A DNA stretch of 64,000 nucleotides from Ndongobacter massiliensis (lineage in GTDB: Bacteria; Bacillota; Clostridia; Tissierellales; Peptoniphilaceae): positions 558,001 to 622,000 of the forward strand of contig NZ_LT635480.1 of NCBI RefSeq assembly GCF_900120375.1, in the 5' to 3' direction. The position numbers were made by a program, and so were the translations under genes. The first letter of the stretch is position 1. Every line of letters begins with the position of its first letter. The notes below the pieces were generated by a model. It was not told the origin of the DNA. It searched no databases and saw only the letters and a program-made list of their open reading frames with translations. Below, one piece after another: positions 7,357 through 15,231 of this stretch.

Positions 7357-8330
7357 TGTGGAAACTCAATCCTGCGAAGGCAACGAGGGAATTTCGCCAG
7401 GTATTTGTGGAAACACTGGGCGATATGATGGACAGCGATGAACGGATTTTGGCATTGGAAGCGGATCTCGGCGGAGCGTCCGGCTTTACGAAGATTGCAA
7501 AGAAACACCCGAAGCAATTCATTCAGGTAGGCATTGCCGAAGCAAACATGATCGGCATTGCGGCGGGGCTGTCGATGCGCGGGTATATTCCTTTCACGCA
7601 TACGTTCGCGCCCTTTGTGACGCGCCGTGCTCTGGATCAGGTGTATCTCGAAGGGGCGTATGCGCAGAACACCATCAATATCTATGGCTCCGATCCGGGC
7701 GTCTGCGTGGGCGCAAACGGCGGAACCCACAATACGTTTGAGGATATTGCCATTATGCGTACGATTCCGACGGTCAAGGTTTTTGCGCCGGCGGATGAAG
7801 TGCAGCTGGAATGGCTGATTCGAACGCTGCCGAATTACCCGGGCATCAACTACATCCGGGGTAACCGCAAGGCGAATCCGCAGGTGTATGCACCGGGCTC
7901 GACCTTTGAAATCGGCAAAGTCAACGTCATTCGGGAAGGCGGTGATATCGTCCTCTTCTCCATGGGTGAGATGCTGTCCGTAGCGTACGAAGCGGCGAAG
8001 GAATTGGCGGCGGAGGGCATTGAAACGGAAGTTGTCGATGTGTTTACGATCAAACCGTTGGACGAAGAAGGCATTTTAGCGGCCGTGGCTGGGAAAAAGG
8101 CCGCATTTACCTTTGAAAATCATCAGATAGCTGGCGGACTGGGCGGCGCCGTGAGTGAGGTCATGGCGGAAAAAGCACCCGGCGTTGCATTGAAGCGTCT
8201 GGGGGTGGAAGATCGTTTCGGGCAAGTGGGTACGTACGCGTATCTCTGTGAGGAATTCGGGCTGACCAAAGAACGTATCGTACGCGATGTTCGGGCATTT
8301 CTTGCCGGTGCGGACAACAAGGATCGATAG
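7353..8330 (+). CDS. Transketolase, C-terminal subunit
   Basis: 325 residues holding the pyrimidine-binding domain (ALEADLGGASGF, GIAEANMIGIAAGLSMRG, with the catalytic glutamate in the IAEANM segment) and the transketolase C-terminal domain (about 195-310). It completes the split transketolase begun in the preceding gene. The start ATGATG lies behind CAGGAGGC and overlaps the previous stop by 4 nt. Related halves also occur in 1-deoxyxylulose-5-phosphate synthase, but the paired N-terminal half and length fit transketolase. Confidence 0.92.
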   Translation: MMWKLNPAKATREFRQVFVETLGDMMDSDERILALEADLGGASGFTKIAKKHPKQFIQVGIAEANMIGIAAGLSMRGYIPFTHTFAPFVTRRALDQVYLEGAYAQNTINIYGSDPGVCVGANGGTHNTFEDIAIMRTIPTVKVFAPADEVQLEWLIRTLPNYPGINYIRGNRKANPQVYAPGSTFEIGKVNVIREGGDIVLFSMGEMLSVAYEAAKELAAEGIETEVVDVFTIKPLDEEGILAAVAGKKAAFTFENHQIAGGLGGAVSEVMAEKAPGVALKRLGVEDRFGQVGTYAYLCEEFGLTKERIVRDVRAFLAGADNKDR

Positions 8331-8397
8331 AGTAGCTGCGGGGATCCCGCGGAAGGTCGGGATTGACCGCACAATGACAGGGAGGAGGTGAGAAGCT

Positions 8398-8835
8398 GTG
8401 GAAATGTTGAAGCGGGAAAATGTCCAGATTCTTGCATCTGTGCGCGACTGGAAAGAAGCGATTGAAAAAAGCATTGAACCGCTAATTGCCGGCGGGTACG
8501 CAACACCGGATTATATTGCTGGCGTTATTGCCAATACGGAGGAATTGGGACCGTATTACGTGCTGGCAGAAGACATTGCTTTGATTCATGCACGTCCGGA
8601 ACAAGGTGCGCTGCAAAATCAGTTGGCAGTGACGGTGGTACGGGAGCCCGTTCATTTTGCGGAAGATGGAACGAAGGATGCCCGTGTTCTCGTCGCACTG
8701 AGTGCAGTTGACGGCGAAGCACACATCGGCGTGATGCAAAAACTGGCGGAAATTTTTGTGGATCCTGCGAAAATTACCGCAATTGCCGAGGCGTCAAACG
8801 AGGATGCGATTTACGCAATCTTTGAGAAGGCGTGA
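8398..8835 (+). CDS. PTS system IIA subunit, ascorbate/mannitol type
   Basis: 145 residues of the PTS_EIIA_2 (mannitol/fructose/ascorbate) class. The phosphohistidine is expected at H64 in ALIHARPEQGA, which matches the family pattern ALPHARPE. It would take phosphate from HPr and hand it to the IIB protein of this operon. The start is GTG behind GGGAGGAGG; an ATG two codons later is an alternative. A 67-nt gap follows the transketolase; it holds only a 5-bp GCGGG/CCCGC hairpin at 8338-8350. Confidence 0.88.
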   Translation: MEMLKRENVQILASVRDWKEAIEKSIEPLIAGGYATPDYIAGVIANTEELGPYYVLAEDIALIHARPEQGALQNQLAVTVVREPVHFAEDGTKDARVLVALSAVDGEAHIGVMQKLAEIFVDPAKITAIAEASNEDAIYAIFEKA

Positions 8836-8858
8836 GGCTGAAAAAATAGGAGGAAAAT

Positions 8859-10283
8859 ATGGCGGTATTACACTTTATACAGGAAATATTATCGACACCG
8901 GCAATTCTGGTCGGTCTGATGGCCATGTTGGGATTAATACTGCAGAAAAAGCCGGTTACTGACGTTGTAAAGGGTACCATTAAGACCATCGTCGGATTTC
9001 TCGTTTTGTCGGCGGGCGCCGGGTTTTTACAGAGCGGTTCGCTGACGGATTTTGGTGTTATTTTCAATTATGCTTTTAACGTAAATGGTGTGGTTCCGAA
9101 CAATGAAGCCATCGTTACGGCCGCGTTGACAGAATATGCGGCGGCGACGGCGTGGATTATGATGTTCGGCATGTTGGCAAATATTGTGATTGCTCGTTTT
9201 TCACGCATGAACTACATCTTCCTCACCGGTCATCACACGCTGTACATGGCGTGCATGATCGCCATTGTGCTCTCGGTCGGCGGACTGGAAGGCTGGCAGC
9301 TGATTATGGGCGGCTCGCTGATTTTGGGACTCGTTATGGTGATTTTCCCGGCCATGGCCCAGCGGACGATGACGAAGATTACGGGAACGGATACGATCGG
9401 TTTCGGGCATTTCTCGACGATCGGATACTGGTTTGCCGCGCAGATCGGGCGTTTGGTCGGCGGGAAGAAGGGCAAGGACGGCAAGGTCAAATCGACGGAA
9501 GATATCAACTTCCCGAAGGGCTTGGCGTTCATGCGCGATACCACGGTTGCGATTTCCATTACGATGATGGCGGTGTTCTTCGTGGTCTGCCTCGTGGCGT
9601 CTATGCGTCCAGATTATGCGCAGGCATTGGAAGAAGGCGGCGTATTGGCGGGCACGAGTTTGACCAACTATTCCAACTGGATTGTCTATGCGCTGATTTG
9701 CGGCATGAATTTTGCCGGTGGTATCTACATCATTCTGTCCGGCGTGCGCCTGATTTTGGCAGAGATCGTTCCGGCCTTCAAGGGCATTGCCGACAAGCTC
9801 GTTCCGAATGCCAAGCCGGCAATCGACTGCCCAATCGTCTTCCCGTATGCGCCGAATGCGGTTCTGATCGGCTTTTTGGTCTCCTTTATCGGCGGCATTG
9901 TCGGGATGTTCATCCTTCTGGGCATCAATCCGGCATTCTCCAATATGTTGCCGATTATTCTTCCGGGCGTGGTGCCGCACTTCTTCTGCGGGGCAACGGC
10001 GGGCGTCTTTGCGAATGCGGAGGGCGGATTGCGCGGCTGCGTCGTGGGCTCGTTCCTGCATGGACTATTGATTACCTTTCTGCCGGTCATTACGATGCCG
10101 GTCATGGGCAATCTGGGTTTTGCAGCGACTACCTTCTCGGATGCGGATTTCTGCGGCGTCGGGATTACGCTGGGCAACATTGCCAAGCTGATTTCGGGTA
10201 CCCCGCTGTTGATCATCTGTGTGGTGCTTTTCCTCATCCCGATCGTCTACAATTATGTGGCGCCCAAAAAGGCTGTAAAATAG
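8859..10283 (+). CDS. PTS system IIC subunit, ascorbate (UlaA/SgaT) type
   Basis: 474-residue membrane permease of the UlaA family. About ten to eleven helices are visible, with a cytoplasmic loop rich in lysine (VGGKKGKDGKVKSTEDINFPKG). The segments GHHTLYMACM and PHFFCGATAGVFANAEGGLRGC are characteristic of this family. It forms the sugar channel that works with the IIB and IIA proteins of the same operon. Start ATG behind ATAGGAGG. It is the last gene before a clear terminator. UlaA homologues transport L-ascorbate, but many relatives have unknown substrates, and the transketolase partners here argue for a pentose or pentitol-like sugar. Confidence 0.9.
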   Translation: MAVLHFIQEILSTPAILVGLMAMLGLILQKKPVTDVVKGTIKTIVGFLVLSAGAGFLQSGSLTDFGVIFNYAFNVNGVVPNNEAIVTAALTEYAAATAWIMMFGMLANIVIARFSRMNYIFLTGHHTLYMACMIAIVLSVGGLEGWQLIMGGSLILGLVMVIFPAMAQRTMTKITGTDTIGFGHFSTIGYWFAAQIGRLVGGKKGKDGKVKSTEDINFPKGLAFMRDTTVAISITMMAVFFVVCLVASMRPDYAQALEEGGVLAGTSLTNYSNWIVYALICGMNFAGGIYIILSGVRLILAEIVPAFKGIADKLVPNAKPAIDCPIVFPYAPNAVLIGFLVSFIGGIVGMFILLGINPAFSNMLPIILPGVVPHFFCGATAGVFANAEGGLRGCVVGSFLHGLLITFLPVITMPVMGNLGFAATTFSDADFCGVGITLGNIAKLISGTPLLIICVVLFLIPIVYNYVAPKKAVK

Positions 10284-10329
10284 GGCTTTTGAATCGTTCG
10301 CACAAGGATTTGCGAAAGCGAATCCCGAC

Positions 10330-10362
10330 AAGGAGCTTTGCCTCGGGCAGGGCTCCTTTTTC
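10330..10362 (+). terminator. Intrinsic terminator after the PTS/transketolase operon
   Basis: Arms AAGGAGC (10330-10336) and GCTCCTT (10352-10358) with a T run to 10361. It closes the PTS operon 47 nt after the IIC stop and directly precedes the promoter of the lar genes. Confidence 0.75.
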
Positions 10363-10392
10363 TTGACGCCGATTCCTCTCATTCGCTATACT
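10363..10392 (+). promoter_or_regulatory. Promoter of larE-larB-larC
   Basis: TTGACG (10363-10368), an 18-nt spacer, then TATACT (10387-10392). The start of transcription should lie near 10399, some 20 nt before the larE ATG. The -35 box abuts the T run of the preceding terminator. Confidence 0.7.
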
Positions 10393-10418
10393 AAACTCTG
10401 AATAGGGAAAGGGGCGAC

Positions 10419-11165
10419 ATGAATTTAACGGATTTTTTTCGTGAAGAGCCGAAGGTGGCGCTCGGATTTTCGGGCGGTGTGGATTCTTCCTATTTACTTT
10501 ACGCCGGTTTGCAGGCCGGTGCGGACATCAAAGCCTACTATATAAAAACGGACTTTCAGCCGCAATTTGAACGCGACGATGCCGAGCGCATGGCCCGGGA
10601 ATTGGGGGCGAATCTCGCAGTAATTTCACTTGATATTTGTACGCAGCCGGAGGTGGTACGGAACCCGGAGAACCGTTGCTATTACTGTAAACAGACGTTG
10701 TTCAAAACTTTGGTAGAGCGGGCACAGGCGGACGGGTATCCGACGGTCATCGACGGGACGAACGCTTCGGATGCGGCGGAAGATCGGCCGGGGATGCGTG
10801 CACTGGCGGAGCTTTCCGTGCGCTCCCCGCTGCGCGAGTGCGGACTGACGAAGGCGGAGATTCGGCGCCGTTCGAAAGAGGCGGGCCTTTTCACTTGGAA
10901 TAAGCCGGCGTATGCGTGCTTGGCAACGCGCGTGCCGAGCGGACAACGCATCCATCCGGCGCTGCTTCAAAAAGTGGAGCGCGCGGAAGGAGCGCTTTTC
11001 ACATTGGGTTTTCGTGATTTTCGCGTACGTGTGATCGGAGAAGAGACGGCAAAGATTCAGCTGCCGGAAGCGGACTTGGAAGAAGGGGTATCCCGTCGTG
11101 CGGAAATCCGCAAGGTGCTTTCGAACGATTTTTCATCCATTCTGCTGGATTTGAAGGGAAGATAA
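10419..11165 (+). CDS. larE: LarE, sulfur transferase for nickel-pincer cofactor synthesis
   Basis: 248 residues of the PP-loop ATPase family, with the nucleotide loop SGGVDSS (18-24). LarE adenylates the cofactor precursor and donates sulfur for the nickel-pincer nucleotide of lactate racemase and related enzymes. Cysteines C87 and C90 (NRCYYCK) plus C167 (AYACLATR) are present. C167 sits where the sacrificial cysteine of L. plantarum LarE is; the extra CxxC is the three-cysteine pattern reported for LarE proteins that use a 4Fe-4S cluster, so this enzyme may be catalytic instead of sacrificial (inference). RBS GAAAGGGG. It is followed at 1 nt by larB. Confidence 0.92.
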   Translation: MNLTDFFREEPKVALGFSGGVDSSYLLYAGLQAGADIKAYYIKTDFQPQFERDDAERMARELGANLAVISLDICTQPEVVRNPENRCYYCKQTLFKTLVERAQADGYPTVIDGTNASDAAEDRPGMRALAELSVRSPLRECGLTKAEIRRRSKEAGLFTWNKPAYACLATRVPSGQRIHPALLQKVERAEGALFTLGFRDFRVRVIGEETAKIQLPEADLEEGVSRRAEIRKVLSNDFSSILLDLKGR

Positions 11166-11166
11166 C

Positions 11167-11910
11167 ATGAACGAACGGATTTTGAGTTTGTTACAGCAGG
11201 TCAAAAGCGGAACCCTGCAGCCCGAAGAGGCCTTGTTGCAGCTGCGCGCGGAGCCGTTTGAAGATCTGGGCTTTGCCAAACTGGATCACCACCGCCGCGT
11301 GCGGCAGGGAGTGGCGGAAGTTATATACGGCGCGGGAAAAACGCCGGAGCAGATTGAGAAAATCACCCGGGCGATGCGGCGCGCTGGACAGGAGCGGATT
11401 CTGATCACGCGCTTGGATGAGAAAAAGGCTGCGGTCTTGCAGCAAACTTTGGATTTTTCGTATGACCCGATGGGGCGAACGGGAATTGTCGGGGAGCTTC
11501 CCGAGCCGGACGGCATCGGTACGATTGTCGTGGCAACGGGCGGCACGAGTGACATGCCAGTTGCCGAGGAAGCGGCGAAGACGGCGGAGATTTTAGGCAA
11601 TCGCGTAGTTCGCCTCTACGATGTGGGCGTGGCGGGAATCCACCGCCTGTTTGCGCAATTGGATGAGATTTTGGCGGCACGCGTCATCATCTCCATTGCC
11701 GGCATGGAGGGGGCGCTGACTAGCGTGTTGGGAGGTCTTGCCGACTGTCCGGTGATCGGCGTGCCGACGAGTGTCGGCTATGGCGCTTCTTTTGAAGGAT
11801 TGGCAGCACTTCTCTCTATGCTTAATTCCTGTTCAAGCGGGGTCAGTGTCGTAAACATCGACAACGGATTTGGAGCCGGGTATCTCGCGCACATGATTAA
11901 CCATCGATGA
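11167..11910 (+). CDS. larB: LarB, pyridinium-3,5-biscarboxylic acid synthase
   Basis: 247 residues. The second half (about 120-247) resembles the PurE-type AIR carboxylase fold, with [26 protein letters not shown] and [37 protein letters not shown] seen in LarB proteins. LarB carboxylates and hydrolyses nicotinic acid adenine dinucleotide, the first step to the nickel-pincer nucleotide. It is packed between larE and larC in one operon. Start ATG, with GAAGG in the end of larE as ribosome-binding site. Confidence 0.93.
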   Translation: MNERILSLLQQVKSGTLQPEEALLQLRAEPFEDLGFAKLDHHRRVRQGVAEVIYGAGKTPEQIEKITRAMRRAGQERILITRLDEKKAAVLQQTLDFSYDPMGRTGIVGELPEPDGIGTIVVATGGTSDMPVAEEAAKTAEILGNRVVRLYDVGVAGIHRLFAQLDEILAARVIISIAGMEGALTSVLGGLADCPVIGVPTSVGYGASFEGLAALLSMLNSCSSGVSVVNIDNGFGAGYLAHMINHR

Positions 11911-11922
11911 AAGGAGACGGAT

Positions 11923-13167
11923 GTGAAAGTTTTATATCTAGAATGTAATATGGGTGCAGCGGGCGATATGCTGCAAGCGGCTTTGCTAGAACTGCATCCG
12001 GATCCGCAAGGCTTTTTGACGCGCCTCAACGCCGCAGGGATTCCCGACGTTCGCGTGGTGGCGGAACGTGCAGAAAAATGCGGCATTCACGGCACGCATG
12101 TGCGCGTCTTTGTAGGGGAAGCGGAAGAAATTTCGCAGGATGTGCCCATCGGCGCTGCGCACCCGGCGGAGTTGACGCATGTGCACGACCATGACCATGC
12201 GCATGACCACGTACATCATCATGCACATGCCACTTTGGATGCCATTTGCCGCCAGATCGCTTCGCTTGCCATACCGGAGCCGGTCAAAAAAGATGCGACG
12301 GCGGTGTACCAGTTGATCGCCGAAGCGGAGGCAAAGGCGCATCAATGCGCGGTGGAAGAGGTACATTTTCACGAGGTGGGAACTTGGGACGCAGTGGCAG
12401 ATGTCGTCGGCGTCTGTTTGTTATTGCATGAATTGGCGCCGGATCGCATTGTCGCATCGCCGGTGCACGTGGGCAGTGGACAGGTCCGCTGCGCACACGG
12501 CATTTTGCCCGTGCCGGCGCCGGCAACGGCGAGTCTGCTGGAAGGCATTCCCATTTACAGCGGCGATGTGCAAGGGGAGTTGTGTACGCCGACCGGGGCG
12601 GCTTTGCTGCGGCACTTTGTGCAGGAGTATGGACGTTTGCCGGTGATGCGCCTGCGCAAAACCGGGTATGGAATGGGGCAAAAAGATTTTCCGGTTGCGA
12701 ACTGTGTGCGGGCGCTGTGGGGCGAAGCGGAGCCACATGCGGAGGAAGTGGTGGAACTTTCCTGCAATATTGACGATATGACTCCGGAAGAAGTGGCATT
12801 TGCCGGGGAGGAGCTCTTTCGTGCCGGCGCGCTGGATGTGTACACGATTCCGATCGGCATGAAAAAGGGACGCACGGGAGTGCTGTTCGTCTGTATGTGC
12901 CGGGAAAGTCAACGGCAGCAGTTTGTAGAATTGATCTTCAGACACACCTCGACCATCGGCATGCGCGAAGCGATCAGCCGGCGTTATGCGCTGCGCCGCG
13001 AGGAAAGAACGTGGGAAACAGCGCACGGAGTGGTGCGGGTGAAGCACACGTTCGGCTACGGAACGGAAAAAGAAAAGATTGAATATGAAGATGCGGCGCA
13101 GCTTGCACGGAAAGAGGGACGGTCGCTGCGGGAAATTCGCGAAGCGCTGCACAAGGAACATTCATAA
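11923..13167 (+). CDS. larC: LarC, nickel insertion enzyme, single uninterrupted frame
   Basis: 414 residues of the LarC family (DUF111). It inserts nickel into the pincer nucleotide using CTP. The start is GTG behind AAGGAG, giving the conserved N-terminus MKVLYLECNMGAAGDMLQAALLEL in shortened form here. A histidine-rich stretch at about residues 86-103 probably binds nickel. The region around residues 260-290 (NIDDMTPEEVAFAGEELF) begins the conserved C-terminal domain. In L. plantarum larC is split into two frames joined by programmed frameshifting; here it is one frame. No larA gene (racemase) lies in the window, so the cofactor user is elsewhere. Confidence 0.93.
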   Translation: MKVLYLECNMGAAGDMLQAALLELHPDPQGFLTRLNAAGIPDVRVVAERAEKCGIHGTHVRVFVGEAEEISQDVPIGAAHPAELTHVHDHDHAHDHVHHHAHATLDAICRQIASLAIPEPVKKDATAVYQLIAEAEAKAHQCAVEEVHFHEVGTWDAVADVVGVCLLLHELAPDRIVASPVHVGSGQVRCAHGILPVPAPATASLLEGIPIYSGDVQGELCTPTGAALLRHFVQEYGRLPVMRLRKTGYGMGQKDFPVANCVRALWGEAEPHAEEVVELSCNIDDMTPEEVAFAGEELFRAGALDVYTIPIGMKKGRTGVLFVCMCRESQRQQFVELIFRHTSTIGMREAISRRYALRREERTWETAHGVVRVKHTFGYGTEKEKIEYEDAAQLARKEGRSLREIREALHKEHS

Positions 13168-13196
13168 TCGAGGAATCGTTGAGAAAGAAGGTGTAG

Positions 13197-14030
13197 ATGA
13201 TCCGGCTTTTTTGTTCGGATTTTGATAATACGCTGGCGTACCGCGGACAAGTGCCGCCGGTAAACACCAAGGCCGTACGGGCATTGCAAGATGCCGGTGT
13301 GGACTTTGCCTTGGTGTCCGGGCGAATGTACGCCAATGCTCGAGAAAAAATGCGGGAATACGATATGGACGGCGCAGTGATCGCTGCCAATGGCGCCTAT
13401 GTGACAGATGGTGACGGCACGGTAATTCAGGCAGATGCCTTTCCCGACGAGGCTTTGCAAGCATTGACGCAGCTGTGCGATGAACGGCACTGGCTGTATT
13501 GGATTTACACGGAAGACATGTGCTTTCTGCCGACCCTTACCCTGCGATTTCCGGGCAGTTGGCTGCTGGCCAAGATGATTGGCAAGAAAATGGGCGCACC
13601 GCTGGTGAAAATGCATAGTGTAGAGGAATTTTTGACGCGTCATGCGGCATACAAAGTCAATGTTTTTCCGCCGAAACGCAAATTGGAAGCGGCGGGAGAA
13701 CTGTTGCGCGCTGGCACGGCGTGGTCGGTAACGGGCTCCACAACGCGGTTTTTCGAATTGAGTCCGCGCGGGGTGAACAAGTGGACGGGCGTTTGTGCCC
13801 TTGCGAAGGCAAAGGGCATTGCAGCGGAGCAAATTGCTGCCATCGGGGATTTTGACAACGATGAGCCCATGCTGCGGGGAGCCAAGCGCAGTTTTGCCAC
13901 ACAAAATGCCAATGCGCGCATTCAGCGCATCGTGGGAGAAATGGTCGGTTGGGCACAGGAGGGCGGCGCCGCGGAAGCGATGCGGCGTGTTCTGGCAGCG
14001 AATCAAAGAAATGAGGAAATGAATGAATAA
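13197..14030 (+). CDS. Cof-type HAD-superfamily hydrolase
   Basis: 277 residues. The nucleophile motif CSDFDNTLA (first Asp at residue 8) and the C-terminal metal motif GDFDNDEPMLRGA mark a class IIB (Cof/YbiV-like) haloacid-dehalogenase-type phosphatase. The cap domain lies between about residues 80 and 185. Substrates of this family are usually sugar phosphates or nucleotides such as FMN or pyridoxal phosphate, and cannot be read from sequence. It overlaps dut by 8 nt. ATG chosen behind GAAAGAAGG. Confidence 0.88.
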   Translation: MIRLFCSDFDNTLAYRGQVPPVNTKAVRALQDAGVDFALVSGRMYANAREKMREYDMDGAVIAANGAYVTDGDGTVIQADAFPDEALQALTQLCDERHWLYWIYTEDMCFLPTLTLRFPGSWLLAKMIGKKMGAPLVKMHSVEEFLTRHAAYKVNVFPPKRKLEAAGELLRAGTAWSVTGSTTRFFELSPRGVNKWTGVCALAKAKGIAAEQIAAIGDFDNDEPMLRGAKRSFATQNANARIQRIVGEMVGWAQEGGAAEAMRRVLAANQRNEEMNE

Positions 14031-14457
14031 AGTGACCATGCGAGGCGTGAAGACCGGACAGGAACCATCCTATGCCAATGCGCACGCGGCGGGACTGGAT
14101 CTTCGCGTCCGGCTGGATGCGCCTCTGCAGGTAAAACCGGGCGATCGGGTGCGTCTGCATACGGGCGTTTCGTTGGAAATTCCGGCGGGTTATTTCGGAC
14201 TGGTAGTCGTGCGTTCCGGGCTTGGTTTTCGCGGTCTGGTGCTTTCGAACGGCATCGGCGTCATCGATGAAGATTACCGCGGAGAAATTCAGATGGTCGT
14301 TCATCATCACGGCACGGAAGTGATTGAATTGGAAGACGGAGAGCGTGTAGCGCAGCTGATTTTGGTTCCCTATGTACAAGCGAATATCACTTGGGTGCAG
14401 GCATTGTCGGAGACGGCGCGCGGCGACAAGGGCATGGGCAGCAGCGGACGTTTTTAA
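14023..14457 (+). CDS. dut: dUTP diphosphatase
   Basis: 144 residues, the normal length of trimeric dUTPases. All five family motifs are present: AGLDLR (I), VVVRSGLGFRG (II), GVIDEDYRGEIQ (III), GERVAQLILVP (IV) and the glycine-rich C-terminal RGDKGMGSSGRF (V). The enzyme converts dUTP to dUMP and keeps uracil out of DNA. It overlaps the HAD gene by 8 nt and precedes rqcP at 17 nt. Confidence 0.96.
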   Translation: MNKVTMRGVKTGQEPSYANAHAAGLDLRVRLDAPLQVKPGDRVRLHTGVSLEIPAGYFGLVVVRSGLGFRGLVLSNGIGVIDEDYRGEIQMVVHHHGTEVIELEDGERVAQLILVPYVQANITWVQALSETARGDKGMGSSGRF

Positions 14458-14474
14458 CGGAGAGGGGAAGAATT

Positions 14475-14732
14475 TTGCGTATTGACAAGTTTCTCAAAGT
14501 CTCACGGGTCATTAAACGTCGTCAGGTAGCAAAAGATGCCTGTGCGGGCGGACGCGTCGAGATCAACGGAAAGGTGGCAAAACCGGGCAGTGAGGTCGAT
14601 GCCGGCGATGTAGTGGCCATTCGCTTTGCCAGCGGTGTTTTTCGCTTTGAAGTGTTGCGCGTTGCCGAACACGTTCGCAAAGAAGAGGCGGAAACGATGG
14701 TGCGAATTTTGGAGGGACACGATGAGGAATAA
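14475..14732 (+). CDS. rqcP: RqcP, S4-domain factor of ribosome quality control
   Basis: 85 residues formed almost wholly by an S4 RNA-binding domain (RIDKFLKVSRVIKRRQVAKDACAGGRV in two parts). This is the Hsp15-like RqcP/YabO, which works with RqcH (encoded at 60891-62630) in C-terminal alanine tailing of stalled nascent chains on 50S subunits. The start is TTG behind GGAGAGGGGAAG; the longer frame running back into dut lacks family similarity. It overlaps divIC by 11 nt, the same order (yabO then divIC) as in Bacillus subtilis. Confidence 0.9.
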   Translation: MRIDKFLKVSRVIKRRQVAKDACAGGRVEINGKVAKPGSEVDAGDVVAIRFASGVFRFEVLRVAEHVRKEEAETMVRILEGHDEE

Positions 14733-15228
14733 CCCGCGTGTTCCGCCTGGTCATCCGCGCGCAGAAGGGCGCCCGCAAAGCGAGAAGGAGAAGTCGCCGT
14801 ATTCGGCGCTACCTTTGAGGCGCCGCCGCAGGAGACCCCCGTCCCGTCGGGCATCGGGTCGATTCTTTTGGCTTATTCTCGTCGTTTTGTGTTTTACTGC
14901 ACTGTCGGCGCTGTGGAACTTACGCAAGCAGGCGAAAGAAACGGCAGAATTGCAAGCTTCTTTGGAGGGATTACAAAAGCAGCGACAGAAATTGGAGGAG
15001 GAAGTTTCCAATTTGGAATCACAGCTTTCCGCCGTAAATACCGACGCCTTTATTGAAAAATATGCGCATGAAAATTTAGGCATGGTGAAACCCAACGAAT
15101 TGATTATGGAAGTGGAGTCATCCGGGGCGAGCCCGTCGGAGGATTCTGAAGACACTTCGAATTCCTCAGAAATTTTACCGGAGAAGTCGGAGGAAGCACC
15201 GGAAGAGAGCCCGAGCGAAGGAGAATAG
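14722..15228 (+). CDS. divIC: DivIC/FtsB-like septum formation protein
   Basis: 168 residues. An arginine-rich cytoplasmic N-terminus (about 33-49) is followed by one membrane helix (about 50-66, WLILVVLCFTALSAL) and a coiled coil (about 70-110) that ends in the DivIC-type segment KYAHENLGMVKPNE. The protein joins FtsL and DivIB/FtsQ in the divisome. A serine/glutamate-rich tail of about 40 residues after it is longer than usual. The start ATG lies behind GGAGGG inside the end of rqcP. Confidence 0.85.
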   Translation: MRNNPRVPPGHPRAEGRPQSEKEKSPYSALPLRRRRRRPPSRRASGRFFWLILVVLCFTALSALWNLRKQAKETAELQASLEGLQKQRQKLEEEVSNLESQLSAVNTDAFIEKYAHENLGMVKPNELIMEVESSGASPSEDSEDTSNSSEILPEKSEEAPEESPSEGE

Positions 15229-15231
15229 CGT

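Noticed and set aside
9152-10366. 404-codon open frame overlapping the PTS IIC gene in another frame
   Set aside because: Low-complexity G/R/H/D-rich product without motifs; a frame shadow of the GC-rich IIC gene.
11923-13167. Programmed frameshift in larC as in L. plantarum
   Set aside because: The frame is open over the full family length, so no shift is needed.
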